From contig CAJUAF010000003.1 of the NCBI GenBank assembly GCA_910584365.1, positions 1-64,000 of the forward strand: DNA of 64,000 nucleotides, read 5' to 3'. The stretch is from an uncultured Muribaculaceae bacterium (GTDB taxonomy: Bacteria > Bacteroidota > Bacteroidia > Bacteroidales > Muribaculaceae). How positions within the stretch are numbered: position 1 is the stretch's first letter; the number at the start of each line of letters is the position of its first letter. The notes below the pieces were generated by a model. It was not told the DNA's origin and searched no databases. It was given only the letters and a program-made list of their open reading frames with translations. Below, piece by piece: positions 1 to 7,295 of this stretch. The position numbers and the translations under genes were made by a program.

Positions 1-124
1 TCAATATAGTTAGTTGAAATTAAGCCAGTTGCGGAGGCTAACGCAGATACTCGTAGATTACTTCCATGAACGGCTGTTTAATGTTCGGTTACCGGACTCT
101 CGGGTGAGGGGGAATGAGTCCGGA

Positions 125-589
125 TCAGTCTTCGAAATCCGATTCGTCGAAATCGAAGGTGTCTTCCTCAGGAAGCCAGGTAGGAGTGGTGTCGGTATAT
201 ATGTCGTCCGTGAATTTCGCCAACTGGCGCCCTTCCCTTTTTGTCGGGCGCCCGAGTCCTTTCCGGCGGTCGATGAAGCCGGAGATACGGATTACGTCCA
301 GAAGGTCATATTGCTCTCTGGGAGTAATGTTCTCCATATATTCCGGAACAAGTTTGGCTCCCAGGCGGTTCTCGGTCAGGGCAAGGACTTTGAACGAATA
401 TGTCACAGGGGGCTTCCTGACCTGTACTATGTCTCCGACGTGAATCATCCGTGAGGGTTTCGCCGGAACATCACCCGAAGGGGTCTGAAGAGTGACGCGT
501 CCTTTCTTGCATGAGTCGGTGGCTACGGTACGCGTCTTGAAAACGCGCATCGCCCACAGCCATTTGTCTATTCTGACTTCTGTTTTCAT
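125..589 (-). CDS. S4-domain RNA-binding protein (Hsp15-like)
   Basis: 154 aa. The N-terminus carries an S4 RNA-binding fold (MKTEVRIDKWLWAMRVFKTR, then a KKGRVTL segment), as in the heat-shock protein Hsp15 family that binds stalled 50S subunits carrying nascent chain. The C-terminal third is acidic (ends in D/E-rich residues). The frame is open further upstream, but the ATG at 589 is chosen because the S4 motif starts there and the upstream extension would overlap pth. It lies 22 bp downstream of pth on the same strand, so the two are probably co-transcribed with rplY as a translation-related host operon. Confidence 0.85.
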   Translation of the reverse strand: MKTEVRIDKWLWAMRVFKTRTVATDSCKKGRVTLQTPSGDVPAKPSRMIHVGDIVQVRKPPVTYSFKVLALTENRLGAKLVPEYMENITPREQYDLLDVIRISGFIDRRKGLGRPTKREGRQLAKFTDDIYTDTTPTWLPEEDTFDFDESDFED

Positions 590-611
590 ATCTCGGAATC
601 GCCGGACTGCA

Positions 612-1175
612 TTATTTGTTGTTGAAATCACACATTGCCGTCTGAAGGCCGGCAAGGACGAAAGTCTTGACCGCATCCACGGCGTAATCCACTCTGACCG
701 GAAGCTGTTGCCGCTGGTCGAGGGTGAACTGCCCCAGCACATAATCAATCTGGCATCCGCGCGGGAAATCGTTCCCCACTCCGAAGCGCAGACGGGCGTA
801 GGACTGCGTGCCGAGCATCTGAGCTATGTTTTTCAGACCATTGTGGCCTGCATCGCTTCCGGAGCCTTTCATCCTTACCGCGCCGAAAGGGAGAGCGATG
901 TCATCCACGAGGATGAGTATGTTCTCCAGCTCGATGTTTTCTTTGTCTTTCCAGTAGCGTACCGCATTGCCGGAAAGATTCATGTAAGTGGAGGGTTTCA
1001 GGATGACGACCTGCTTGTTTTTCAGTCGGCCGCGGGCGATGTCGCCGTAGCGTTCGGTGGAGAAGTCGAGGTTCAGGCTTTCCGCCAGGGTGTCCGCTAT
1101 CCGGAAACCGATGTTGTGGCGGGTGCCGACATATTCGGCGCCGATGTTGCCGAGTCCTACTATCAGGTATTTCAT
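612..1175 (-). CDS. pth: Peptidyl-tRNA hydrolase
   Basis: 187 aa, normal length for bacterial Pth. It hydrolyses the ester bond of peptidyl-tRNA released from stalled ribosomes. Visible signatures are the N-terminal YLIVGLGNIG strand and loop, the catalytic His in TRHNIGF (about residue 20), the STYMNLSG segment with the conserved Asn, the conserved Asp in DDIALPFG and the GHNGLKN substrate-binding Asn. It sits between rplY upstream and the S4 protein downstream on the same strand; rplY-pth adjacency is common in bacteria. Confidence 0.97.
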   Translation of the reverse strand: MKYLIVGLGNIGAEYVGTRHNIGFRIADTLAESLNLDFSTERYGDIARGRLKNKQVVILKPSTYMNLSGNAVRYWKDKENIELENILILVDDIALPFGAVRMKGSGSDAGHNGLKNIAQMLGTQSYARLRFGVGNDFPRGCQIDYVLGQFTLDQRQQLPVRVDYAVDAVKTFVLAGLQTAMCDFNNK

Positions 1176-1294
1176 TTCGGAATCTGAGGATTATAAATCG
1201 GGGAGGGGTGCGCCCGCGGGCGCTTATAAAGCGAGAGGATGCCTGCCGACGCCGTGGCGCGGTAAACATCCTCTCGGTATGAGTATGAAAGGTA

Positions 1295-1957
1295 TTACTT
1301 CTTGGCGGCTGCGGCTTCAGCGGCTGCGGCACCACGGGCGGCGCGGGTGAGCTGTACGGCGCAGACAACGGCTTCCTTCGGGGTTACCATCTCGAGGCCG
1401 GGGAAGTGGAGTTCGCCTACCTGGAGGGTCTTGCCCAGACCGAGGTGATCGACGTTGATAACCAGGCGTTCGGGAATTTCGGTATAGGGAGCCTTAACCT
1501 TGATTTTCTTCATGGAGAGGGTCAGCTTACCACCGGCCTTGACACCTTCGGCGTGGCCTTCGAGCTTGACGGGAACCTGCATTACGACGGGCTTGTCAGC
1601 CTTGACTTCGAGCAGGTCGATATGGAGGATGGTATCCTTTACTGGGTGGAACTGTACCTCGCGGAGAACAGCGTGCTTCTTTTCGCCGTTGACATCCAGG
1701 TCGATAACGAAGATGTCGGGGGTGTAGATCAGCTTGCGTACAGCATCGTTGGTGAGGATCAGGTCGGTAGTGATGATGCCGCGACCGTTCTCGATTTCAA
1801 CGAGCTTCTGGCCTTCCTTGAGAGTGCCGGCGTAAGGCAGTTCTACGATTTCGCCTCCGTTGAGGACAGCGGGAATCTTGCCCTCGGTGCGGAGGGTCTT
1901 TGCGGCTTTCTTGCCAAGCTCAACACGGGGCTGGGCGTTCAGTGCATAAGTCTTCAT
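1295..1957 (-). CDS. rplY: 50S ribosomal protein L25 (CTC form)
   Basis: 220 aa, the long two-domain CTC/TL5 type of L25 that binds 5S rRNA. The N-terminal half has the typical start (ALNAQPRVELGKKAAKTLR) and the IPAVLNGG segment; the C-terminal beta domain (GHAEGVKAGGKL) is followed by an Ala/Lys-rich tail. It is the first gene of the minus-strand host group. A TAATTTTG hexamer-like -7 element lies at 1980-1987 but no clear -33 TTTG is seen at the right spacing. Confidence 0.97.
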   Translation of the reverse strand: MKTYALNAQPRVELGKKAAKTLRTEGKIPAVLNGGEIVELPYAGTLKEGQKLVEIENGRGIITTDLILTNDAVRKLIYTPDIFVIDLDVNGEKKHAVLREVQFHPVKDTILHIDLLEVKADKPVVMQVPVKLEGHAEGVKAGGKLTLSMKKIKVKAPYTEIPERLVINVDHLGLGKTLQVGELHFPGLEMVTPKEAVVCAVQLTRAARGAAAAEAAAAKK

Positions 1958-2193
1958 GAACTTAAAAATTTGTGTTACTCAAAATTAAATTACTTAATTT
2001 CCCATCACACGGGGGAAGCCCGTAAGCTCCTCCAGGGGGAACTTTTGATTTCCTCTTTGAAGTCAGAGGTCCGCAAAAGCGCCGCAAAGTTACGAAATTT
2101 CTCCATAACCGCCAAACGTCTCCCGCTTTTTCTCATATAATTAATAGATTGTAATTAAAGATTTCGCTAAGTTAAAAATTTTTGCCAATAAAT

Positions 2194-2224
2194 TTTGTCA
2201 GTTCAAAATAAATGCCTACCTTTG
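2194..2224 (+). promoter_or_regulatory. Bacteroidetes-type promoter for the tRNA-Ser region
   Basis: TTTG at 2194-2197, exactly 19 bp, then TACCTTTG at 2217-2224: a full match to the Bacteroides housekeeping consensus TTTG-N19-TAnnTTTG. It points towards the tRNA-Ser sequences at 2330 and 2402. The 105 bp between promoter and the first tRNA-like piece contain no ORF that I can support. Confidence 0.75.
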
Positions 2225-2329
2225 CACTCGTAATCGGGAAATCACTTCCCGCCAGGCTGCGCAGAGGCGCTTTTCCTTTCCTGGTTCCTGCGATTACATA
2301 AAGACTTATCCAAGTCAACTTTCAGTATT

Positions 2330-2372
2330 GGAGCGATGCTCGAGTGGCTGAAGAGGCACGCCTGGAAAGCGT
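2330..2372 (+). pseudogene. Truncated tRNA-Ser, 5' half only
   Basis: The stretch copies the 5' half of tRNA-Ser: acceptor strand GGAGCGA, D-arm GCTCGAGTGGCTGAAGAGGC and an anticodon loop CTGGAAA with anticodon GGA. Similarity stops at the 3' side of the anticodon stem (about 2372), and no variable arm, T-arm or acceptor 3' strand follows before the next, intact tRNA-Ser begins 30 bp later. Acceptor and anticodon stems differ in sequence from the intact copy (GGAGCGA against GGAGTGA), so it is not a simple recent duplication of it. It may be a scar of an earlier integration. Confidence 0.7.
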
Positions 2373-2401
2373 ACAAAGAGAACAATTAACATATTGAAAC
2401 T

Positions 2402-2489
2402 GGAGTGATGCTCGAGTGGCTGAAGAGGCTGATCTGGAAAGTCAGTAACCGTCAAAAGCGGTTCGGGAGTTCGAATCTCCCTCACTCCG
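2402..2489 (+). tRNA. tRNA-Ser (anticodon GGA)
   Basis: An 88-nt class II tRNA. Acceptor GGAGTGA pairs with TCACTCC (2482-2488) with G as discriminator; D-arm GCTCGAGTGGCTGAAGAGGC; anticodon stem CTGAT/GTCAG around loop CTGGAAA gives anticodon GGA; a long variable arm TAACCGTCAAAAGCGGTTC; T-arm GGGAGTTCGAATCTCCC. The CCA end is not encoded. The phage integrase gene starts 225 bp downstream on the same strand, the standard arrangement when a tRNA gene is the attachment site. Confidence 0.95.
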
Positions 2490-2494
2490 CAAGT

Positions 2495-2521
2495 AGCCCG
2501 ATGAGAGTCGGGCTTCTTTTT
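2495..2521 (+). terminator. Rho-independent terminator after tRNA-Ser
   Basis: A perfect 7-bp stem AGCCCGA (2495-2501) / TCGGGCT (2508-2514) with a 6-nt loop is followed by a T-rich tract (TCTTTTTT). It ends the tRNA-Ser transcript 6 bp after the tRNA. Confidence 0.85.
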
Positions 2522-2713
2522 TATAGTTAGTTTCAGTATGTTACGGTTTCTTTTCACGACTTCCATCGCAGCACCGCCCATCGCATAGCAAGCGATGCGG
2601 TCTTTGCCTCTTGTCAGTGTTATCAGCTTAAAAAAAAGAGTGAGTTTGCACTTTTTGAGTGCATTTGGATTAGTTCGGATGCACCTTGCCCGCAACTCAC
2701 CCGCAATTTTAAG
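2522..2713. other. Integrase upstream region, possible attachment-site arm
   Basis: A 192-bp gene-free stretch between the tRNA terminator and the integrase. It contains three inverted repeats: CATCGC/GCGATG near 2578-2596, GCACT/AGTGC around a 5-nt loop near 2648-2662, and an outer near-inverted pair GTGAGTTTGC (from 2641) / GCAACTCAC (about 2692-2700). Such repeats beside a tRNA-linked integrase could be integrase arm-binding sites or the integrase operator. I see no supported ORF here. Confidence 0.4.
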
Positions 2714-3913
2714 ATGATGATTACAACAAAGATCTACCTCGACAGGCGAGCTGTAAAAGGAAATGGACCTGCGCCGTTGAAGATAGCGATTACTAAAAAG
2801 GGGTCCACGGCGTACATACCACTTGGGATATCCCTTTTGCAGGAGCAATGGAATCCTATAAAACAATGCGTGGTTTCTCATCCGAAGCGTCAGTTTTTCA
2901 ATACCTATATAAATAAAAGAAAGCTGGAGGTAGATGAGATTGTTCTCACTCTTACTGCGGCAAAAGAAACTGCGGGTACTGTTACCAACATCAAGAATAT
3001 CATTGTTCAGCGGTTGAATCCTGAAGAGTCAGGCGAGTCTACAACGTTCTATAACTGGTTTGTCAAGTTTTCGAGTACGAAGATGCTCCGCACCAAGGGG
3101 ATTTATGAGACAACCCTGAATCATATCAAGAGATTCCGACCGAAGACATATCGTCAGCTTAAATTTGAGGATATCACTGTTGAATGGCTGGCGGAGTTTG
3201 ACGCATTCCTCGCCAAGACCTCCCCGGCTCGCAACGCCCGTAATATCAATCTTAGAAATATTCGTGCGGTATTCAACTACGCTATCGATAATGATGTAAC
3301 GACTGCTTACCCATTCCGAAAGTTCAAACTGCGATACGAGGAAACTCGAAAGCGTTCCATGCCGGTCGAGGCTCTTCGCAAGCTGAAAGATTTGAAGGTG
3401 GAGCCTTATCTTGAGAAGTACCGGGATTTCTTCATGCTCTCGTTCTACCTCATCGGAGCCAATGTAGTGGATATTTGCCAGGCAGTCGAATTGGTAGACG
3501 GAAGATTTGAATACCGGCGCTCTAAGACCCATAAGCTCTACTCCATAAAAGTTGAGCCGGAGGCGATGGCCCTCATCGAGAAATATAAGGGAGAAAAGTA
3601 TCTCCTGAATTACCTCGACACTCATAAGTCTTATCGTACGTTCTATAACTGTCTTCAAAAGGGATTGGTGAAAATCAAAGATGCTTTCAATGCTGAGGAC
3701 GATGGCATAGTCCTTCAGGAGTTGACTTCGTACTGGGCGCGTCATACTTGGGCCACGATTGCTTCGGATCTTGACGTTCCTGACGCTACGATAGCCAAAA
3801 GCCTCGGACACTCTCATGGTAATGCAACGTCGGCCATTTATATCGACTACAATATGCGTAAAGTCGATGTAGCTAACCGACGTGTGATTGACCGGGTTAT
3901 TAAAGGAGAGTAA
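2714..3913 (+). CDS. Tyrosine recombinase integrase
   Basis: 399 aa. N-terminal arm-binding region, a SAM-like core-binding domain (about residues 105-205, with TFYNWFVKFS and INLRNIRAVFNYAI), then the catalytic domain. Visible catalytic parts: YWARHTWAT with Arg near residue 342, LGHS near 363, and the nucleophile Tyr in AIYIDYN near 376. The first catalytic Arg expected in the G-x-R-x-x-D/E region is not obvious (IGANVVDIC), as I recall for this Bacteroidetes subgroup. It lies alone on the plus strand directly after tRNA-Ser, facing the convergent phage genes, and should catalyse phage integration and, with an excisionase, excision. Confidence 0.93.
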   Translation: MMITTKIYLDRRAVKGNGPAPLKIAITKKGSTAYIPLGISLLQEQWNPIKQCVVSHPKRQFFNTYINKRKLEVDEIVLTLTAAKETAGTVTNIKNIIVQRLNPEESGESTTFYNWFVKFSSTKMLRTKGIYETTLNHIKRFRPKTYRQLKFEDITVEWLAEFDAFLAKTSPARNARNINLRNIRAVFNYAIDNDVTTAYPFRKFKLRYEETRKRSMPVEALRKLKDLKVEPYLEKYRDFFMLSFYLIGANVVDICQAVELVDGRFEYRRSKTHKLYSIKVEPEAMALIEKYKGEKYLLNYLDTHKSYRTFYNCLQKGLVKIKDAFNAEDDGIVLQELTSYWARHTWATIASDLDVPDATIAKSLGHSHGNATSAIYIDYNMRKVDVANRRVIDRVIKGE

Positions 3914-3927
3914 TGTCATGGTACAGA

Positions 3928-3955
3928 AAGAGCCATGAGTTTCCTCTTGGCTCTT
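3928..3955. terminator. Hairpin between convergent integrase and excisionase genes
   Basis: An 8-bp perfect stem AAGAGCCA (3928-3935) / TGGCTCTT (3948-3955) with a 12-nt loop lies in the 86-bp gap between the convergent integrase and HTH genes. There is no long T-tract on either strand, so it is only a possible bidirectional terminator. Confidence 0.4.
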
Positions 3956-3999
3956 AAATCTTGCGCCCTCACGGGTTGGGATTGCAAATATGAAGTATC

Positions 4000-4200
4000 T
4001 TAAAGCTGGGAGTTCCAAAATCGGAGGATTTCTTTTCCCAGATATATTTTTCTTGCATTTTCTCTACGGAAACTGCACTTGATATGTCCTTCGTTGGTAT
4101 ACCGGCGTAGCGTATTGCGGTGAATGCCGAGGCATTCGCACGTCTGCTTGACGGTATATCGTCCGGTCGGCGCTACTTTCGGTTCTATTGCTGTTACCAT
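4000..4200 (-). CDS. Excisionase-like helix-turn-helix protein
   Basis: 66 aa. A MerR-type winged helix-turn-helix as in excisionase-family (HTH_17) proteins: GRYTVKQTCECLGIHRNTLRR is the HTH and YTNEGHIKC the wing entry. It faces the integrase convergently, the usual location of a recombination directionality factor. A GCAAATAAGA motif lies about 10 bp before the ATG. It may instead be a small transcription regulator. Confidence 0.75.
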   Translation of the reverse strand: MVTAIEPKVAPTGRYTVKQTCECLGIHRNTLRRYTNEGHIKCSFRRENARKIYLGKEILRFWNSQL

Positions 4201-4211
4201 GATAGAATTTC

Positions 4212-4436
4212 TTATTTGCGTTCGGCGATTCCATATAGAGGAATCTGATTGATGTTCATGCTTCGAGTTATCAAACCGTCTGAAATCAAAGACTGAATGG
4301 CCTCGTCGACGTCTTTCTTTACTATTTCCATTATCGCATAATGGTTAGCTACGACAGGCGCTTTATGAGATTCCTCAACGCGCTTGAGTTCCTCTTTTAT
4401 TATTCCATAAATATATGGCTGGAAGAAATTACTCAT
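4212..4436 (-). CDS. Small possible winged-helix protein
   Basis: 74 aa, not confidently recognised. The middle (HYAIMEIVKKDVDEAIQSLI) followed by SDGLITRSMNINQIPLYGI has the helix-helix-hairpin look of a winged helix, so a DNA-binding role is possible. It sits between the excisionase-like protein (11 bp downstream) and a coiled-coil protein (9 bp upstream) in one tight minus-strand operon. Confidence 0.6.
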   Translation of the reverse strand: MSNFFQPYIYGIIKEELKRVEESHKAPVVANHYAIMEIVKKDVDEAIQSLISDGLITRSMNINQIPLYGIAERK

Positions 4437-4445
4437 ATTTTATTT

Positions 4446-4937
4446 TCAGTCAGTAATAGTCAGATGGTCGTCGATATATTTCTGAGTTATCCCGTGCATA
4501 TCATTGATAAATTCTTCGTTCGTTACCATAAAGTCCGATAGTCCGGCGAACTCCGGATGGCAGACAATGCTGGCGAAGTCCTGCGCTTTCTTCTTGATGT
4601 CATCGAGCAAAGGAAGAAGGTGGTTTTCTTCCACTCCGAGAGCAGTGAATTTATCTCTCAACTCGTAGGCACAATCGGCAAGAAAATCAGCAGCCAAATG
4701 AACCTTCACGATTGCGACGTTGATGCCGGATTCACGGAGTGTCTTTTGATCGAATAGTTCTGAGAGCTTCTTCGGAAGGTAACTCTCGGCTTCTTCTATC
4801 GCAGCCTCGACGTCTTTTATTCTCCGAGCGGTATCACTGACTTGCAGCAACTGTCCGTTTTGGATTTGTTTCGACATTTTGGCCTTGAGTTGGTCGCGGC
4901 GTTCACGGAGCCGGTCTAATTTTGAATTTACGCTCAT
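4446..4937 (-). CDS. Hypothetical coiled-coil phage protein
   Basis: 163 aa, unrecognised. The first ~60 residues (LDRLRERRDQLKAKMSKQIQ and following) are strongly charged and helical, predicted coiled coil; the rest is mixed helix with no Cys pattern or enzyme motif. It is transcribed right after the DGR target gene at 5000-5596, from which it is separated by a strong hairpin. Confidence 0.65.
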   Translation of the reverse strand: MSVNSKLDRLRERRDQLKAKMSKQIQNGQLLQVSDTARRIKDVEAAIEEAESYLPKKLSELFDQKTLRESGINVAIVKVHLAADFLADCAYELRDKFTALGVEENHLLPLLDDIKKKAQDFASIVCHPEFAGLSDFMVTNEEFINDMHGITQKYIDDHLTITD

Positions 4938-4950
4938 ATCGTTGGAATTT

Positions 4951-4984
4951 CGTGGAGGCTCGTCTACACGATCGAGCCTCCACG
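4951..4984. promoter_or_regulatory. Perfect 12-bp hairpin downstream of the second DGR target gene
   Basis: CGTGGAGGCTCG (4951-4962) and CGAGCCTCCACG (4973-4984) form a perfect 12-bp stem with a 10-nt loop, 15 bp after the stop of the DGR target gene. No T-tract follows on the minus strand, so it is not a classic terminator. DGR targets are known to need a hairpin or cruciform just downstream of the variable repeat; here the distance from the repeat is about 120 bp, longer than in the Bordetella phage, so that role is only a guess. Confidence 0.6.
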
Positions 4985-4999
4985 GAGGAAATACTTCGG

Positions 5000-5596
5000 T
5001 TACTTCGACTCCTTTGCGTCCGGAGCTTTGGGGATGAAGCAGAAATCGGCGTAAATTTCGATGAATTGTTTGGCTGCATACTCAGCCAGCTTTTCGCTTT
5101 TGAAGGCGAGCCGAGAGCTGACATTCGTGTCCGAGTACGAAGAAGCGCCATTCGCGTACGAGTAGACGAGACCGCCACTCGCGCCCGCACTGCCGCTCGA
5201 CCGACCGACGCACCGGCCCTTTTCTTCATCGGAAAGAGCTTCGTAGTCTTCCTTGCTGATAAGGTCGTACCACCCGTACCAGCGGTACTCACCCCTGACA
5301 AACTGAGGTTCCCAACCCTCATTGAGGGCGGCCGTGATGATGCGTAGCTGGAGGTATGCCTTGATGTCGGACATTTGGTTACGGAGATACCACTCCACGG
5401 CTCGGTAGGCTTTTACAGCTTCGTGTTCTTCGCCGAGTTCCTCGACCGCATCATTGAAGGTTTTTACACGGTCTGTTACGGGGAGGATTTCGGAAAGTCT
5501 TTCTCCGAGCTGTTCCTTGATGGCCTTGCGGCCGACGGCGTTGCAGTTGCCGTAGACGGCTGCCAACGTCTCTTTGTTAAATTGGATTGCTTCCAT
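5000..5596 (-). CDS. DGR-diversified protein with C-type-lectin-like core (second target)
   Basis: 198 aa. Residues ~1-85 are helical; residues ~90-120 (EGWEPQFVRGEYRWYGWYDL) resemble the start of the C-type-lectin-like fold of DGR variable proteins. Residues ~127-163 (GRCVGRSSGS to SSRL) are encoded by the 110-bp variable repeat VR2. After it come ~35 fixed residues (LAFKSEKLAEYAAKQFIEIY), so the variable segment is internal. Asn codons of the template are here changed to Ser, Gly, Tyr, Asp and Val. It is not beside the fibre gene and has its own repeat-type promoter. Role unknown; a displayed binding protein is plausible. Confidence 0.8.
   Translation of the reverse strand: MEAIQFNKETLAAVYGNCNAVGRKAIKEQLGERLSEILPVTDRVKTFNDAVEELGEEHEAVKAYRAVEWYLRNQMSDIKAYLQLRIITAALNEGWEPQFVRGEYRWYGWYDLISKEDYEALSDEEKGRCVGRSSGSAGASGGLVYSYANGASSYSDTNVSSRLAFKSEKLAEYAAKQFIEIYADFCFIPKAPDAKESK
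5108..5217 (-). repeat. DGR variable repeat VR2
   Basis: 110 bp aligned without gaps to the template repeat at 20061-20170. I count 14 differences and all 14 are at positions where the template coding strand has A (AAC to AGC, GGC, TAC, GAC or GTC; AAT to AGT). The invariant 3' end reads AGCTCTCGGCTC on the coding strand; similarity to the template stops right after it and resumes with VR1 (GCCTTCA), showing that the two variable repeats share target-side flanks. Confidence 0.95.
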
Positions 5597-5621
5597 TTGT
5601 TTGAGATTGTTTGATTAGAAG

Positions 5622-5707
5622 TATCTTATTTGCACTTGCAAAGTTAGTCAAAAATAATCATTCCTGCAAGTTTTAGAGCGATTATTTTAATCATATACGC
5701 AATTTTT
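5622..5707 (-). promoter_or_regulatory. Phage promoter/operator repeat, copy 1
   Basis: One of eight related ~85-95-bp AT-rich intergenic elements. On the minus strand it reads a TTGC-N-TAT-TGATTA-like motif twice, then TAACTTTG (-7 element, 5639-5646) and GCAAATAAGATA just before the gene. It lies directly upstream of the DGR target gene at 5000-5596. Confidence 0.8.
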
Positions 5708-5744
5708 AGCAGTTAGGCTAATCATATTCACAACTTAACGCTCT

Positions 5745-5957
5745 TCACAGACTGCCACAAACCGCCTTATAATACTCGGTATCTATAGCCCCGGCTTTCA
5801 TCAGTTGAATGCCGATGCGCTTTCGCAATTCATTGATGGCGTCTATCCGACTTTGTTTGCGGTTCTCAGGTGCAATACACGTCGAGATACGGTATATCTC
5901 ATCGGCCAGGGTACTGAATACGATTTGAGCCTGGTCTGAAGTCATTTCTATTGTCAT
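5745..5957 (-). CDS. Hypothetical small phage protein
   Basis: 70 aa, unrecognised, mostly helical (SDQAQIVFSTLADEIYRIST). It follows the DUF1848 gene by 1 bp and is the last gene of that operon before the repeat promoter at 5622-5707. Confidence 0.55.
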   Translation of the reverse strand: MTIEMTSDQAQIVFSTLADEIYRISTCIAPENRKQSRIDAINELRKRIGIQLMKAGAIDTEYYKAVCGSL

Positions 5958-5958
5958 A

Positions 5959-6966
5959 TCAATTTACTTGAGAGATTACTGATTCGCGTTTTATGTCGCT
6001 TTGTGCCCGCACACAGCCCTGCTTGCCGTATGCCGGCGTTACGTTAGCATAGCAATATACGCAGCCGTGCCCGCAGGTGTTATATGCTCCGATGTCCTTG
6101 CTGAGGACACAGCCACATACCGACCTTTGTCCGGGGTCTTTAGGAAAGGATTCTGGGGCACCGAACATATCTGAATAGCCGAGCCATGACATTAGTCTTT
6201 CGTCGTCTTTGAATAGCCGGGCCATTAGTAAGGGATCTACGCAACGATTCTTTTTGATGCCGAACTTGCACAAGTCAATTTGTTCTCCGCAGGTTGCGAT
6301 TTCAAAACCGAAGTTCTTGTTTAGTCGAGTGAGACCGTCGGCAAATTTATTCATGCTCTCGTGGTTGAAATCGACATACTTTATTCCACCTTGAATGAGA
6401 TTGTACTGAACTTTACGATAGCCGGCGATGTCAGCGAAACTGAATACAAGTTTCTCACAATAATCTTTGAGTTCGCAACCGATTTTTTCTATCCTTTCGA
6501 GGTGGTCTTCTATATGAAGATTATCCGTCAGAATTACTGGGTCGTATCTCCAGATGACAGAGCCTACGCCTAAAATATCAGCAAGACGTTTGAAAGTATC
6601 TATGCGCTTAGTTAGCTCAGGGATATTGGGTTCAAACCCTTCGGCCGCATAATCGTTGAGAGTAAACTGGATATAGCAGTTTATATTGCGGCTGGATAGT
6701 TCCTTCAATCGGTCTATGAGTGCTACGGGATTTTTAGACCAGAACACTACCACTCTCGTATTTTGGAATGAGACATAAGACGGCTTTTGATTGAACGGAT
6801 TAACCCACGAGCAATACCCTCTCATGAGGCGGTTGAAAAACCAATCTAAATGAAATGCTGGTATGTCCGTACTCCGACTCGCAGATATGACAATGGGAGC
6901 GACAGCATCCACTCTCTCTCCCGTTTCGCGAATGATGCTTACCTTTTCGTGTTTATACATTCTCAT
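5959..6966 (-). CDS. DUF1848-family protein with CX3CX2C motif
   Basis: 335 aa. The N-terminal part matches DUF1848 as I know it: VISASRSTDIPAFHLDWFFN, VVVFWSKNP, CYIQFTLNDY and GSVIWRYDPV, followed by a barrel-like core. Near the C-terminus GQRSVCGC and NTCGHGCVYCYAN supply a cysteine cluster; the latter (Cys ~298, 302, 305) has the CX3CX2C spacing of radical-SAM 4Fe-4S binding, but at the C-terminal end rather than the usual N-terminal place. Function of the family is not established; a SAM-using Fe-S enzyme is inferred. Its stop overlaps nothing downstream; its start overlaps the previous gene by 4 bp (ATGA). Confidence 0.8.
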   Translation of the reverse strand: MRMYKHEKVSIIRETGERVDAVAPIVISASRSTDIPAFHLDWFFNRLMRGYCSWVNPFNQKPSYVSFQNTRVVVFWSKNPVALIDRLKELSSRNINCYIQFTLNDYAAEGFEPNIPELTKRIDTFKRLADILGVGSVIWRYDPVILTDNLHIEDHLERIEKIGCELKDYCEKLVFSFADIAGYRKVQYNLIQGGIKYVDFNHESMNKFADGLTRLNKNFGFEIATCGEQIDLCKFGIKKNRCVDPLLMARLFKDDERLMSWLGYSDMFGAPESFPKDPGQRSVCGCVLSKDIGAYNTCGHGCVYCYANVTPAYGKQGCVRAQSDIKRESVISQVN

Positions 6967-7292
6967 TTCACTTCTACAATATATTCTATTCCGGAGCCGA
7001 GATATTCGCGAAGTGAAGTCTTGTCTACGGCATAATACTCAGCGCATTGGCCGTACTGCTTCACCACGAATTTCTTGAGGACGTCAGAGAATGTAAACGC
7101 CCAGCCCTGCAAGGGAATTGCATTGTTAAAATAGGAATTGGAGTTTACGCGATTGGTAATCCAGTTCTTCTGCGCCCGATTGAGTTTTGCTCCGGAGTTG
7201 ATGAGACTTCTAATTTTGAAAACGAAACTGTCCTTCAATGCTTCGAGGGGTTTGGTGTCCCATGGAACGAATTTGATTGCTGATGCTGTCAT
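6963..7292 (-). CDS. Hypothetical phage protein
   Basis: 109 aa, unrecognised. Basic, mixed alpha/beta, no cysteine motif. It overlaps the DUF1848 gene by 4 bp, so the two are translationally coupled and might act together. Confidence 0.6.
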   Translation of the reverse strand: MTASAIKFVPWDTKPLEALKDSFVFKIRSLINSGAKLNRAQKNWITNRVNSNSYFNNAIPLQGWAFTFSDVLKKFVVKQYGQCAEYYAVDKTSLREYLGSGIEYIVEVK

Positions 7293-7295
7293 GGT

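Noticed and set aside
2315..2881. A 188-codon minus-strand reading frame across the tRNA-Ser region
   Set aside because: It is the antisense of the tRNA pair and of the integrase start; composition is not protein-like and the region is occupied by functional RNA on the other strand.
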